Shown here piece after piece: positions 18,077-27,214 of a DNA stretch of 36,413 nt. Numbering within the stretch: the stretch's first letter is position 1; the number at the start of each line of letters is the position of its first letter. The DNA lies in contig JBBQYA010000020.1 in assembly GCA_038209155.1 (NCBI GenBank), positions 1-36,413 of the forward strand. The letters run 5' to 3'. A model generated the notes under the pieces. That model saw nothing but the letters and a program-made list of their open reading frames with translations, did not search any database and was not told the origin of the DNA. This DNA comes from JBBQYA01 sp038209155. GTDB taxonomy: Bacteria; Bacteroidota; Bacteroidia; Sphingobacteriales; Sphingobacteriaceae. Position numbers and translations under genes: made by a program.

Positions 18077-19066
18077 ATGAAAATAGCAATATTCAGCATT
18101 CACAGTTTTGACAGACCTTTTTTTGAAAAAATTAAGACGATCAACCACGAGCTTGTTTACTTTAAAGAACAACTTTCGAAAGAAACCGCAAATTTGGCTA
18201 AAGACTTTGACGCTATCGCAATTTTTACTTCTGACAATGCCAATGAAGAAGTCTTACAACTACTACATTCTTATGGTGTAAAATATATTGCTTTAAGGTC
18301 TGTGGGTTATGACCATGTCGACATAGAAAAAGCTGCAGAATTGAAAATAAAAGTTGCTAACGTTCCAGAATATTCACCTTTTGCCATTGCTGAACATACA
18401 GTAGCTATGATTTTAGCATTAAACAGAAAATTAATAATTGCTGATAACCGTGTGAAGCGACACGATTTTAGTTTGGGTGGTTTAACCGGATTTGACTTAA
18501 ATGGTAAAACCGCCGGAATAATTGGAACTGGTAAAATAGGTTCGGTGTTAGCAAAAATACTACACGGCTTTGGATGTAAACTGCTTGCTTACGATAAAAT
18601 TGAGGAAAGTTCACTAAAATCAAAATATGGATTGCATTATACGTCTCTTGATAATCTTTGCCAACAATCTGATATTATTAGTTTAAACCTTCCATTAAAT
18701 AAAGACACGAAATATTTAATAAACGAGCAACAAATTTCTCTCATGAAAAATGGGGTGATATTAATAAATACCGCAAGAGGAGGCATTATTGATACACAAG
18801 CAATAATTAAAGGTTTAAAAGCTGGCAAAATTGGTTCATTTGGAATGGATGTGTACGAAAATGAAAAAGGAATCTTCTTTTATGATTTGAGTAAAAATAT
18901 TCTTGAAGATGATACTCTAGCTTTGCTTACAACATTTAGCAATGTATTAATAACTGCACATCAATCCTTTTTAACAAATGAAGCATTGGATGGCATTGTT
19001 AACACGACATTGACAAATTTAGACCAATGGCAGAAAGAAGGCAAATCAGTTAACGATATCATTTAA
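18077..19066 (+). CDS. ldhA: D-lactate dehydrogenase (2-hydroxyacid dehydrogenase family)
   Basis: 329 residues from the ATG at 18077. A TTG at 18020 would add 19 residues not found in the family. The NAD-binding motif GTGKIG is at 150-155, and the catalytic residues are Arg234 (NTARGG), Glu263 (DVYENE) and His295 (ITAHQSF). NVPEYSPFAIAEHTVAMIL is the typical LdhA substrate-side motif. It reduces pyruvate to D-lactate with NADH in the cytoplasm, reoxidising NADH when respiration is limited. A universal stress protein starts 11 bp downstream and a lactate permease follows, so the three are probably one transcription unit for fermentative or lactate metabolism. Confidence 0.9.
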   Translation: MKIAIFSIHSFDRPFFEKIKTINHELVYFKEQLSKETANLAKDFDAIAIFTSDNANEEVLQLLHSYGVKYIALRSVGYDHVDIEKAAELKIKVANVPEYSPFAIAEHTVAMILALNRKLIIADNRVKRHDFSLGGLTGFDLNGKTAGIIGTGKIGSVLAKILHGFGCKLLAYDKIEESSLKSKYGLHYTSLDNLCQQSDIISLNLPLNKDTKYLINEQQISLMKNGVILINTARGGIIDTQAIIKGLKAGKIGSFGMDVYENEKGIFFYDLSKNILEDDTLALLTTFSNVLITAHQSFLTNEALDGIVNTTLTNLDQWQKEGKSVNDII

Positions 19067-19077
19067 ATTAGATAAAA

Positions 19078-19908
19078 ATGAAATTATTAGTAACCACCGA
19101 TTTTTCGGCAAACTCAAAAGGAGCAATTAGATTTGCTCAAACTCTTGCTAAGCAAATAAAAAACGTAGAGGTTATTTTCTATTATGCAATTCATATTATG
19201 AAACCCACTCTATGGAATGATGCTTCTTTTAATAGATATAAAAATGAAGAAATAGAGCGGCTTTCTGCAACATTAAAAAAGTTTGTCATTAATGTTATTG
19301 GCAGTGCAAATAGCGAGTTCGCCAGTGTAAAATTTGTTGTTGATAATTGCAATTCAACCGAAAAAGACATAATACTCTTTGCAGAGAAAAATAAGATAGA
19401 CTTTATCTGCATAGCTACCCAAGGTGCAGGTATGCTTAGAAAAGTAATGGGCACACATACCTCATATATTGTGAATAATTCTAAAGTTCCTGTGATGGTA
19501 ATACCAAGCCATTATAGAGCTAAACCTTTAAAAAGTGCTACGTATTTATCTGATTTTGAAAATTTAAAAAATGAGGTGATTAAAATATCAAAACTTTCAA
19601 AAGAAATTTCTTTGCACTTAAATGTTTTGCATTATTCATCTGGTATACTTGATAAGAAGAAGTTTGAAAAAAATAAAGAATTATTTAACACAAAAGAATT
19701 TGAGAATATTAAATTAAATATCCAAAAAAACAACCTTGAACTATCACTTTTAAATAGAGTAACAGAATATACACAAAAATCAAAACCACAACTATTAATT
19801 ATGTTTACCAAAAGAGAAAAAGGATTTTTTGAATCGATGTTCTTGCCCAGCAAATCGGCAGAATTGACGTATACAACCAAAGTGCCTGTTTTGATATTTT
19901 CAAAATGA
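19078..19908 (+). CDS. Universal stress protein, two UspA domains (first)
   Basis: 276 residues: one UspA domain at about 1-142 and a second, more divergent one at about 150-276. The first starts KLLVTTDFSANSKGAIRFA and contains TQGAGMLRKVMGTHTSYIV, a weakened form of the nucleotide-binding motif (the first Gly is replaced and the spacer is one residue short). Tandem-domain Usps in Bacteroidota commonly sit with fermentation, oxygen-limitation and ion-transport genes. Here the gene is 11 bp after ldhA and 71 bp before the lactate permease. The ligand and precise role are unknown. Confidence 0.9.
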   Translation: MKLLVTTDFSANSKGAIRFAQTLAKQIKNVEVIFYYAIHIMKPTLWNDASFNRYKNEEIERLSATLKKFVINVIGSANSEFASVKFVVDNCNSTEKDIILFAEKNKIDFICIATQGAGMLRKVMGTHTSYIVNNSKVPVMVIPSHYRAKPLKSATYLSDFENLKNEVIKISKLSKEISLHLNVLHYSSGILDKKKFEKNKELFNTKEFENIKLNIQKNNLELSLLNRVTEYTQKSKPQLLIMFTKREKGFFESMFLPSKSAELTYTTKVPVLIFSK

Positions 19909-19979
19909 AATGATTCAAAAATAAAAAAATGAGGAACTCTTTAAAACTTAGAGGTGCAATAATTAAAGGCTGACCAAAT

Positions 19980-21395
19980 ATGAATAACCTAATCCTCCTT
20001 CTATCGTTTTTGTGTTTACTCTCTGGAGTATTCTTTTTTCAAAAATTATGGCTTGGAGCATTGGGAGCTGTTATCATAGTTCTAATTTCGAAATTTTTAT
20101 TTTTATCAGAAAGCAACGCAGTTTTTTATGAGTTGTCGGATGCTATGATTATTTGGACGGAACTCATTCTGCTGGTATTCGGAGCTTACCTGTTTTATAA
20201 TACACTATCTTTTCATAAACATTTTATCCCTTTTACAGAAAGTGTTTCTATAATTTCTTCTCGCATTTCACTGGCAATTATACTCTGCTTTTTTATGGGG
20301 AGTTTTATGGAAGGTATTGCGGGTTTCGGAATTCCGGCATTACTCATAGCCCCACTTATGCTTACAGTAGGTTTTAAGCCCGTTACTGCTATTGTTTTAC
20401 CATTGGCAGCAGGTATAACTGCCGTTCTATTTGGAGCATTGGGAACACCGTTGAGAATTGGATTGGGAATAAATGAACCTGATGAAGTAGTAACAATAAC
20501 TATTATTTTAAATGCTTTACCTGCATTGGTAATTCCATTTATGTTGACTTTTCTTTTGTCCAAGACTGAGCAAATAAAAATTAGCTGGAAAAAAGAGTGG
20601 AAAATGCTTTTAGGAGCTGGAATTTGTTTTTATGTCCCATTTGCACTCACTGCAATGTTCTCAATAGAATTCCCATCGGTCGTTGCAGGAATAGCTGGCC
20701 TGCTGTTATTCGTCTTTGTATTTATACCAAAAAATGAAAAAATAGCTGGACGAATTTGGTGGAATACCTTTTCTCCTTATTTGTTTTTTATCGCTTTGTT
20801 ATTGTTATGGAAATTTGTTTCTCAAAACGTTCGCTTTTCTTTATATCCTGACGTTAAGGAAATTTCGTTTTTTCAGCCCGGTATTATTTTTATAATTTCC
20901 TCAATTTGTATTTTATTTACATTAAACAAGAAAGATTTCGGGAAAAGTGTAGTCTCTTTAATGAAAGAATCACTTCATAAAATTCGTCTTCCTGCCGTTA
21001 CTATTTTGTTATTAATTTGTTATACTCAACTAATTGCAAAATCATTATCAGTTAATTTAAGCTCATTAACTGCTTTAATGAATCAACCTTTGCAAATTGT
21101 GGTTCAACCATTAATTGGCATTAGCGGAAGTTTTATTACAGGGAGTGCGACTATGAGTAACCTTCTTTTTGTTGGAAGTTTAAGCGGATTAACCCTTTCG
21201 CAACAACCGCTATTAACTGCGATGCTTCATACAGGAGGTGCGATAGGTAATGCTATTTCTTTGCAAAATATTATCATGGTAAAATCGATAATTCCTGAAA
21301 TTATTTCAGAGTCAAGAGTATTAAAATTTAACCTACCTGTCGTTGTACTTTATGCTGTGTTAGTTGTTTTATCCGCCCTGATTTATAGGAGATAG
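19980..21395 (+). CDS. LctP/LldP-family lactate permease
   Basis: 471 residues, about 80 shorter than E. coli LldP but with both family blocks. GSFMEGIAGFGIPALLIAP and FGALGTPLRIGLG lie in the first half. GSFITGSATMSNLLFVGSL and TGGAIGNAISLQNIIMV lie near the C-terminus. Roughly 12 TM helices are visible. It would carry L- or D-lactate (or glycolate) with protons across the inner membrane. Its place after a D-lactate dehydrogenase fits lactate excretion or uptake. A Na+-coupled mode cannot be excluded but is not shown by sequence. The shorter length is within the range of Bacteroidota homologs as far as I recall. Confidence 0.88.
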   Translation: MNNLILLLSFLCLLSGVFFFQKLWLGALGAVIIVLISKFLFLSESNAVFYELSDAMIIWTELILLVFGAYLFYNTLSFHKHFIPFTESVSIISSRISLAIILCFFMGSFMEGIAGFGIPALLIAPLMLTVGFKPVTAIVLPLAAGITAVLFGALGTPLRIGLGINEPDEVVTITIILNALPALVIPFMLTFLLSKTEQIKISWKKEWKMLLGAGICFYVPFALTAMFSIEFPSVVAGIAGLLLFVFVFIPKNEKIAGRIWWNTFSPYLFFIALLLLWKFVSQNVRFSLYPDVKEISFFQPGIIFIISSICILFTLNKKDFGKSVVSLMKESLHKIRLPAVTILLLICYTQLIAKSLSVNLSSLTALMNQPLQIVVQPLIGISGSFITGSATMSNLLFVGSLSGLTLSQQPLLTAMLHTGGAIGNAISLQNIIMVKSIIPEIISESRVLKFNLPVVVLYAVLVVLSALIYRR

Positions 21396-21488
21396 GCAGT
21401 AAATAGAAATTAATATGCAATTGATTAAAAGAATTGAGAATATTTATAAAGCCGAAAAATAAATTAATAATAAGATAAATTAGCCACA

Positions 21489-22334
21489 ATGATAAAAATC
21501 CTTCTTCCAACTGATTTTTCAAAAATATCGCTCAATGCGATTGAATATGCTTTAAATTTTGCATCAGGCAGTAATACCAAATTTATTTTCTACCACTCCT
21601 TTATCCCGTTTAATTGTGCTTTATCAGGAACACTCGAAAATAACAGGAAAGAAATCATTACAGTCGAACGCGAATTAAAAATCATAATTGATAAACTGAG
21701 GTTTAAAATGCATGAAAAGTTTCCTGAAGTTGCGATAGAAACTTGTATTGAAAAAGGTGTAGAATCACGACAAATAATTTCGTACAGCAAGAAAAACAAA
21801 ATTGATTTGATTATTATGGGAACTACCGGTGCAAGTGGCTTAAAAGAAATAATAATAGGAAGTGTTACAGTTGCTATTATTGCTAAAAGTGAGTGTCCAG
21901 TTTTAGCTGTTCCTTCAAATTATAAGTACAAGCCAATTCAAAAAATGCTGATGCCAACTAATTATGCTTTGCATGATTTGATTTCACTCAAATTTCTTTT
22001 TCAGTTTTCAGTTACAAAAAATGCAGCTATTCATTTCCTTCACATTCATCCAAAAGGAAAACCTTCTTTGAAAGATATCGAGTTGATGGAAGCTTTCAAA
22101 AAAACAATCAATAGTTTGTTTAAGAAAAAAAACAAAGAGTTCAGTTTACATCAAGGCAATGATGCAGAACAGTGTATTTCAACGTTAGTTAAAAAAGAAA
22201 AAATTGATATCACGGTGATGACTACTATCAAGCGTAAAAGTTTAATAAATCGCTTTTTTCATAGTAGTTTAACTAAGAAGATGGCTTGTCATACTCAAAT
22301 TCCTTTATTGGCTATTCCAATAAATGAGATTTAG
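21489..22334 (+). CDS. Universal stress protein, two UspA domains (second)
   Basis: 281 residues with two UspA domains (about 1-145 and 150-281). The first carries a full ATP-binding motif, GTTGASGLKEIIIGS, of form G-x2-G-x9-G-S, followed by AKSECPVLAVP. The first domain therefore looks ATP-binding, unlike its partner at 19078, where the motif is degraded. The two Usps differ clearly and flank the permease, so they are not a recent duplication. It begins 93 bp after the permease stop, on the same strand, and precedes the Na+/Ca2+ exchanger. Regulation by ATP or energy state is a family property, not shown here. Confidence 0.9.
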   Translation: MIKILLPTDFSKISLNAIEYALNFASGSNTKFIFYHSFIPFNCALSGTLENNRKEIITVERELKIIIDKLRFKMHEKFPEVAIETCIEKGVESRQIISYSKKNKIDLIIMGTTGASGLKEIIIGSVTVAIIAKSECPVLAVPSNYKYKPIQKMLMPTNYALHDLISLKFLFQFSVTKNAAIHFLHIHPKGKPSLKDIELMEAFKKTINSLFKKKNKEFSLHQGNDAEQCISTLVKKEKIDITVMTTIKRKSLINRFFHSSLTKKMACHTQIPLLAIPINEI

Positions 22335-22501
22335 CGAAATATTTTTAAAATGAAATTAATTAGATTAGTAATCGAAGCTGCTGATAAATACAGTATACTT
22401 TTTGCACAATTATAAATAAATTAGAGATTATCAACATTTTATTAAAATCAAAAGAGAAAACTAAAAATATAATTAAATCTAAAACATAATACACTTTCAA
22501 A

Positions 22502-23500
22502 ATGCTATTAACAATTCTTGGATTTTTACTTTGTGCTTCCGTGATTTTTTTCAGCGGCACTAAATTAGCTCATTATGGTGATCAAATAGCTGAATTAACT
22601 GGCATGGGTAAGGCATGGTTTGGTTTAATCATGATGGCTTCGGTGACTAGTTTGCCTGAATTGTTTGTTGGCATAAGCTCAGCAAGCATTATAGAATCTG
22701 CCGATTTTGCAGTGGGCGATGTATTAGGAAGTTGTGCCTTTAACTTAGCAGTATTATCTCTTTTAGATGTATTTTCAAAAAAAACAACCTTATTCTCTGT
22801 TGCTTCACAAAGTCATGTGCTTGCTGGTGCATTGGGTATTGTTTTGTTCGCTTTTGTAGGTATTGGTTTGTTTTTGCCGTATGATTTCAAACTAATTGAT
22901 TGGATTGGGATAAGTAGTATTGTTTTTATTGGCATTTATTTAGTTTCAATTAAGTTGGTTTATCAATATGATAAAAATCACCCAACACCGGGCATTCCAT
23001 CCAAACTATTGGAATTACAAAATAAAACAACGCTCAACAAAGTTATTTTTTGGTATTCAATAAACGCTTTAGTTGTTATTGGTGCGGCATTGTTACTTCC
23101 GTATTTTGCAGAACAAATTTCCGATCAATCTGGACTAAATAAATCATTTACAGGTACAATTTTGCTAGCGGCATCTACATCGCTTCCTGAAGTGGCTGTT
23201 TCGATAGCAGCAATTAGAATGGGGGCTATTGATATGGCTGTAGGTAATTTATTAGGCAGTAATTTATTCAACATTTTTATTTTGGCTATTGGTAATATTT
23301 TTTATACGAAAGGACATATTTTAGTAGATGCCTCGGAAAGTAACATTATCTCCGTATTCTCTATCATTACCATGACGGCAATTGCTATTATTGGGCTTAC
23401 TTATCGCTCAAAAAACAAACCTTTTTTGCTTGCTTGGGATACTTTGCTTATTGTAATTATGTTTATTTTCAATATGGTCATCTTATATCAACTTCAATAA
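22502..23500 (+). CDS. CaxA-type Na+/Ca2+ exchanger family antiporter
   Basis: 332 residues, about 10 TMs, with the two inverted alpha-repeats of the CaCA superfamily. The first is ASVTSLPELFVGISSA with GDVLGSCAFNLAVL, and the second is AASTSLPEVAVSIAA with GNLLGSNLFNIFIL. Each repeat keeps the ion-binding Glu in SLPE. Family members exchange cytoplasmic Ca2+ (or other cations) for external Na+ or H+. The gene lies in the same block as a sodium-pump rhodopsin, so the Na+ gradient could drive it. Its TAA overlaps the ATG of the ATPase pseudogene (TAATG), which indicates that the two were once translationally coupled. Confidence 0.9.
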   Translation: MLLTILGFLLCASVIFFSGTKLAHYGDQIAELTGMGKAWFGLIMMASVTSLPELFVGISSASIIESADFAVGDVLGSCAFNLAVLSLLDVFSKKTTLFSVASQSHVLAGALGIVLFAFVGIGLFLPYDFKLIDWIGISSIVFIGIYLVSIKLVYQYDKNHPTPGIPSKLLELQNKTTLNKVIFWYSINALVVIGAALLLPYFAEQISDQSGLNKSFTGTILLAASTSLPEVAVSIAAIRMGAIDMAVGNLLGSNLFNIFILAIGNIFYTKGHILVDASESNIISVFSIITMTAIAIIGLTYRSKNKPFLLAWDTLLIVIMFIFNMVILYQLQ

Positions 23501-24310
23501 TGAACCATCACCAATTACCTATTTCCGAAATTTATAAATTGCTAAACACAAGTAAGCAGGGATTAAATGCTACAGAAGTAGAAGAGCGACAAAAGCAATA
23601 TGGAAAAAATGACCTAATTACAGGCACTGATGTTTCCAAAGAAGCGGCACACATGATTTTGTTAGACGATAATTTTGCAACCATTATCCTTGCAGTGAAA
23701 GAAGGGTGAAGAATATTTGACAACATCCGAAAATTCATTAAATACAGCATAACAGGCAACACCGGTAAAGTATTAAATGTCGTTCTAGCTCCACTTCTTG
23801 GTTTGCCCATTCCGCTTCTTCCCATCTAAATCCTATGGTTAAATCTCGTTACCGATGGTTTGCCAGGACTTGCCTTTGCATCGGAAACTGCCAAAGAAAA
23901 TATTTTAAAACGACCGCCACGCAAACCAATTGAAAGTGTTTTTGCAGGTGGAATGGTAATTCATATTCTTTGGGTTGGTTTGTTGATGGGTGCCGTAGCT
24001 GTAAGTATTCAAAGTCAGGCAATTCACTCAGGAAATAACAAATGGATGACAATGGTATTTACGGTTTTAAGTATTTCTCGAATAGGATAAGGAATGACAA
24101 TTCGCAGCGAATGGCAATTTTTATTCACGCAAGGTATATTTGGAAATAAACAATAAGTGGGAGCTGTGTTGTTGACACTTGGATTGCAGATGACGATAAT
24201 TTATAATCCATTTTGCAGGATATTTTTAGCACACAAGTGCTTACGATAAAGGAATTATTACTTTACCTCGCATAGTCTTGTATTATGTTTTGGATAGTAA
24301 AAATTGAGAA
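23500..24310 (+). pseudogene. Cation-transporting P-type ATPase (P2A-like) with large internal deletion
   Basis: The N-terminus is intact (MNHHQLPISEIYKLLNTSK, then YGKNDL), then the frame jumps straight into ITGTDVSKEAAHMILLDDN, the region just past the phosphorylation/hinge domain. More than 500 residues are missing, including the DKTGT site. Downstream, FIKYSITGN, LGLPIPLLPI, LWLNLVTDGLPGLAFA and LQMTIIYNPF show the C-terminal TMs of the Ca2+/Na+-ATPase (P2) group. In-frame stops lie at 23707 (TGA), 23827 (TAA) and 24088 (TAA), another follows GNKQ, and a frameshift occurs near 24214. The last recognisable residues (KIEK) abut the right IS remnant. It is non-functional as sequenced. Confidence 0.88.
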
Positions 24311-24313
24311 AAC

Positions 24314-25091
24314 TCGGTCTTGCTCGGGATTTAGAAGTCATCCAAAAAATTTTGGTAAGGCTCGATTCGCAGATCGAAAAATAAAAACGATTGCCGGCAG
24401 ATTAATCCGAAAATTGGATCGTAAATTACCATCAGAAAAATCATGAAAGTGAATTGGCTTTATTTGGGCGAGTTCAGAAAGAAAAACGTTTAGATAAAAA
24501 TAAGATTTATAGTTTACATGAGCCCGATGTGCAACGTATTAGCCAAGGAAAAGAACATAAAAATTCGAGTTTGGAAGTAAAGTATCTATTACGGAAGGAC
24601 AAAATGTGCAGTAATTCTGGAAGCATTAGATTTTAGTAAAAAAATCAATATGATGGCCATACTTTAAATGCAGGCTTTTAGCAATAGCAGAGATTAATCA
24701 TGTCCTAAAATAAGTATTTGTCAATAGAGAATATAAAGGCAACGTTTCAGTAAGAGGTAGTACGATTTATCTTCCCAAAAAAAATCAGAAAAAAACTGAC
24801 AAAATATCGCCAAACTAAATTAAAAAAAGGCTTTTCCAGAAGAGCAGCTATTGAACCAGTTATTGGAATCTCAAAAACAGATCACCAATTAAATCGAAAC
24901 TCATATCGAGGAATAAGAGACGATCACATTACTAAATTATTAGCTGATGCTTAAATGAATTTCAAAGAATGATGGATAAATGGAAAAAGAATTTATTAGC
25001 ACATTTTAATCGATTCATTTTAATTGTTTTATTTCCAATTTATGAACTAAATTTTTAGTGTAAATTTAATTTTTTACTTTTTAAGGTGCGA
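24314..25091 (+). mobile_element. Decayed IS5-like element, right copy (transposase pseudogene)
   Basis: This is the same element as 15526-16294, in the same orientation. Fragments in shifting frames read HPKNFGKARFADRKIKTIAG, KNKIYSLHEPDVQRISQGKE, MMAILXMQAF-region debris, VRGSTIYLPK, SRRAAIEPVIGI and a MDKWKKNLLAHFNRFI-like tail. The 5' third of the transposase is absent, as in the left copy. Lesions near the second catalytic Asp and before VILEA are at the same points as in the left copy. It starts at the end of the ATPase pseudogene and ends AAGGTGCGA followed by CTAA, whose complement contains the tyrS stop codon. Confidence 0.85.
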
Positions 25092-26375
25092 CTAAATAAA
25101 CTTTACCAAAAAATAATTCTTTTTTCCTTTTTGTATAATTAAATAGTGTTCATTTATCAAAAGATTTTGGGTAACAATTAATTCGGAATCCACTATTTTT
25201 TCTCTGTTTAATAATACTCCACCGCCATTAATCATTTTTTTAGTTTCACCTTTAGATGGGAAAATTGTGGTGTGCAAAGCCAATAGATCTTGAATATTTA
25301 ATTCTTTATTTATCAATTCTTTATTTATTTCAAATTGTGGAATTCCTTCAAAAACTTCAATAAATATTTCTTCAGACTTTCCTTTTAAAAATTCTAATGA
25401 TCCATTAGAAAACAAGAAATCTGTAGTATTCAATGCGGTATCCAAAGCACTATGTCCATGAACTCTTAAGGTGACATCAGCTGCTAATTTCTTTTGAAGT
25501 AACCGCAAATGAGGTGCTTTTACATGTTCTTGAATACAATTTTCTATTTCTGATCGAGTAAGAAGAGTAAAAATTTTGATAAACAATTCTGCATCCTGAT
25601 CACCTGTATTTAACCAAAATTGATAAAATTTAAATGGAGAAGTTAAAGAGGGTTCTAACCAAATATTTCCTCCTTCAGATTTACCAAATTTAGTTCCGTC
25701 CGATTTTTTTATTAATTGAGTAGTGAGCGCAAATGCTTCACCACCTGCCTTTTTTCTGATTAATTCTGTCCCTGTTACAATATTCCCCCACTGGTCTGAG
25801 CCGCCCATTTGCAACATGCAATTTTTCTCTTTCCATAAATGATAAAAATCATATCCTTGGATTAATTGGTAAGAAAACTCTGTAAAAGACATTCCTGTTT
25901 CTCCATCTAATCGACTTTTAACAGAATCTTTTGCCATCATGTAATTTACTGTAATATGTTTTCCAGCATCTCTAATAAAATCTAAAAAACTAAAATTCTT
26001 AAACCAATCGTAGTTATTTACAATTTCTGCAGAGTTACTTTTAGTATTAAAATCCAAAAATTTTTCTAATTGCTTTTGTATTCCTTTTAAATTTTGATCT
26101 AATATTTCTTCGGATAATAAATTTCTTTCTTTGGATTTACCTGATGGATCTCCAACCATACCAGTAGCTCCACCAACTAGTGCAAAAGGCTTATGTCCAG
26201 CATTTTGAAAATGAATCAAGGTCATAATCTGAGCTAAACTACCTACATGAAGAGAAACTGCCGTAGGATCAAAACCAATATAACCTGCAACACTTCCCTT
26301 TTCCAGCAACTCTTTCGTACCTGGCATTATATCGTGCAACATTCCTCTCCACGTCAACTCTTCTACAAAATTCAT
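25092..26375 (-). CDS. tyrS: Tyrosyl-tRNA synthetase
   Basis: 427 residues, the usual bacterial TyrS length. The class I HIGH motif is HVGS (43-46), the KMSKS motif is KFGKS (229-233), and MGGSDQWGNI (190-199) is the tyrosine-binding signature. An S4 RNA-binding domain occupies about 360-427 and keeps GETKKMINGGGVLLN. It charges tRNA-Tyr in the cytoplasm. The stop is TAG and lies exactly at the right edge of the IS remnant, yet the C-terminus appears complete, so the insertion seems to have spared the gene. Confidence 0.96.
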   Translation of the reverse strand: MNFVEELTWRGMLHDIMPGTKELLEKGSVAGYIGFDPTAVSLHVGSLAQIMTLIHFQNAGHKPFALVGGATGMVGDPSGKSKERNLLSEEILDQNLKGIQKQLEKFLDFNTKSNSAEIVNNYDWFKNFSFLDFIRDAGKHITVNYMMAKDSVKSRLDGETGMSFTEFSYQLIQGYDFYHLWKEKNCMLQMGGSDQWGNIVTGTELIRKKAGGEAFALTTQLIKKSDGTKFGKSEGGNIWLEPSLTSPFKFYQFWLNTGDQDAELFIKIFTLLTRSEIENCIQEHVKAPHLRLLQKKLAADVTLRVHGHSALDTALNTTDFLFSNGSLEFLKGKSEEIFIEVFEGIPQFEINKELINKELNIQDLLALHTTIFPSKGETKKMINGGGVLLNREKIVDSELIVTQNLLINEHYLIIQKGKKNYFLVKFI

Positions 26376-26399
26376 AGTCTAATTTCTTTTTTATTCTGG

Positions 26400-26407
26400 C
26401 AAATATA
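26400..26407 (-). promoter_or_regulatory. Bacteroidota -7 element upstream of tyrS
   Basis: The - strand reads TATATTTG, matching TAnnTTTG, 24 bp before the ATG. No clear -33 TTTG lies at the expected distance. Confidence 0.4.
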
Positions 26408-26545
26408 ATTATTTGAATATAGGCTTATCATTTCTTATCGTTCAGAAAATTTAATTTATTTTCACATGCTTGGAAGCTGCTTTACAGAATGATAACATTA
26501 TCATAAAACAATGCAATCTATTTTCTTGTAAATTGCTAATTCGTT

Positions 26546-27214
26546 ATGAACTATTTATCTCACCATTATTTCGATCAAAAAAGCGAAGATTGCTATTATT
26601 TAGCTGGAATTGCTTTACCAGATTTGGTGAAAACATGCAATAGAAAATGGAACGTTCATCCAGAATTAAATAGTGAATTATCGAAAATTCAAAATTCAAT
26701 TCATCAAGGTTGGCATCGACATTTGAAAGTAGATTTCTTATTTCACAATTCTGATTTCTTCTCTGTACAAACAGAAAAAATAAAAAATTCCATCACTCAT
26801 ATTGAATTTGGAAATAGGAATATTAGACCTTTTGTGCTTGCTCATATTGGATTGGAATTAATTTTAGATCATTTTTTATTAAAAAATAAAATGGTGAATA
26901 CCGATTTATTTTATCAAAAACTAGGCTTTTGCGAAACAAAGGAATTAAGTTTTTTTTTACATTCTCAAGGCATTGAAAATTCATTATTATTTGAGAAATT
27001 TTATTCTGATTTCATCGGATATCGTTATTTAAATAATTATCAAAACAATGAAAACTTTGCTTATGCGTTAAACCGAATATGTAAAAAAGTTTTTAAGGCA
27101 GAAATACATGAAAACAAGCAATTAGAATTAGGAATTGCTTTAAAAACTTATATTGATGATTCAGAAAAAACTTTTATGTCTATATTTAACGAAATTTCGC
27201 AACAATTAAAATAA
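26546..27214 (+). CDS. AcpH-like (ACP phosphodiesterase family) protein
   Basis: 222 residues, mostly helical. It begins MNYLSHHYFD, which resembles the MNYLAHLYLA start of AcpH (acyl-carrier-protein phosphodiesterase), and has spaced His/Asp residues (HQGWHRHLKVDFLFHNS; HIGLELILDHFLL) like the HD-type metal site of that family. AcpH removes the phosphopantetheine arm from holo-ACP. The match is distant and true activity is not proven. The stop abuts the ATG of the PorV/PorQ gene, so the two are translationally linked. Confidence 0.6.
   Translation: MNYLSHHYFDQKSEDCYYLAGIALPDLVKTCNRKWNVHPELNSELSKIQNSIHQGWHRHLKVDFLFHNSDFFSVQTEKIKNSITHIEFGNRNIRPFVLAHIGLELILDHFLLKNKMVNTDLFYQKLGFCETKELSFFLHSQGIENSLLFEKFYSDFIGYRYLNNYQNNENFAYALNRICKKVFKAEIHENKQLELGIALKTYIDDSEKTFMSIFNEISQQLK

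Noticed and set aside
25083..25091. AAGGTGCGA as the classical IS5 terminal repeat
   Set aside because: It reads outward here, opposite to the IS5 terminal repeat orientation as I recall it, and no left partner exists. The IS5-like call rests on the transposase fragments instead.
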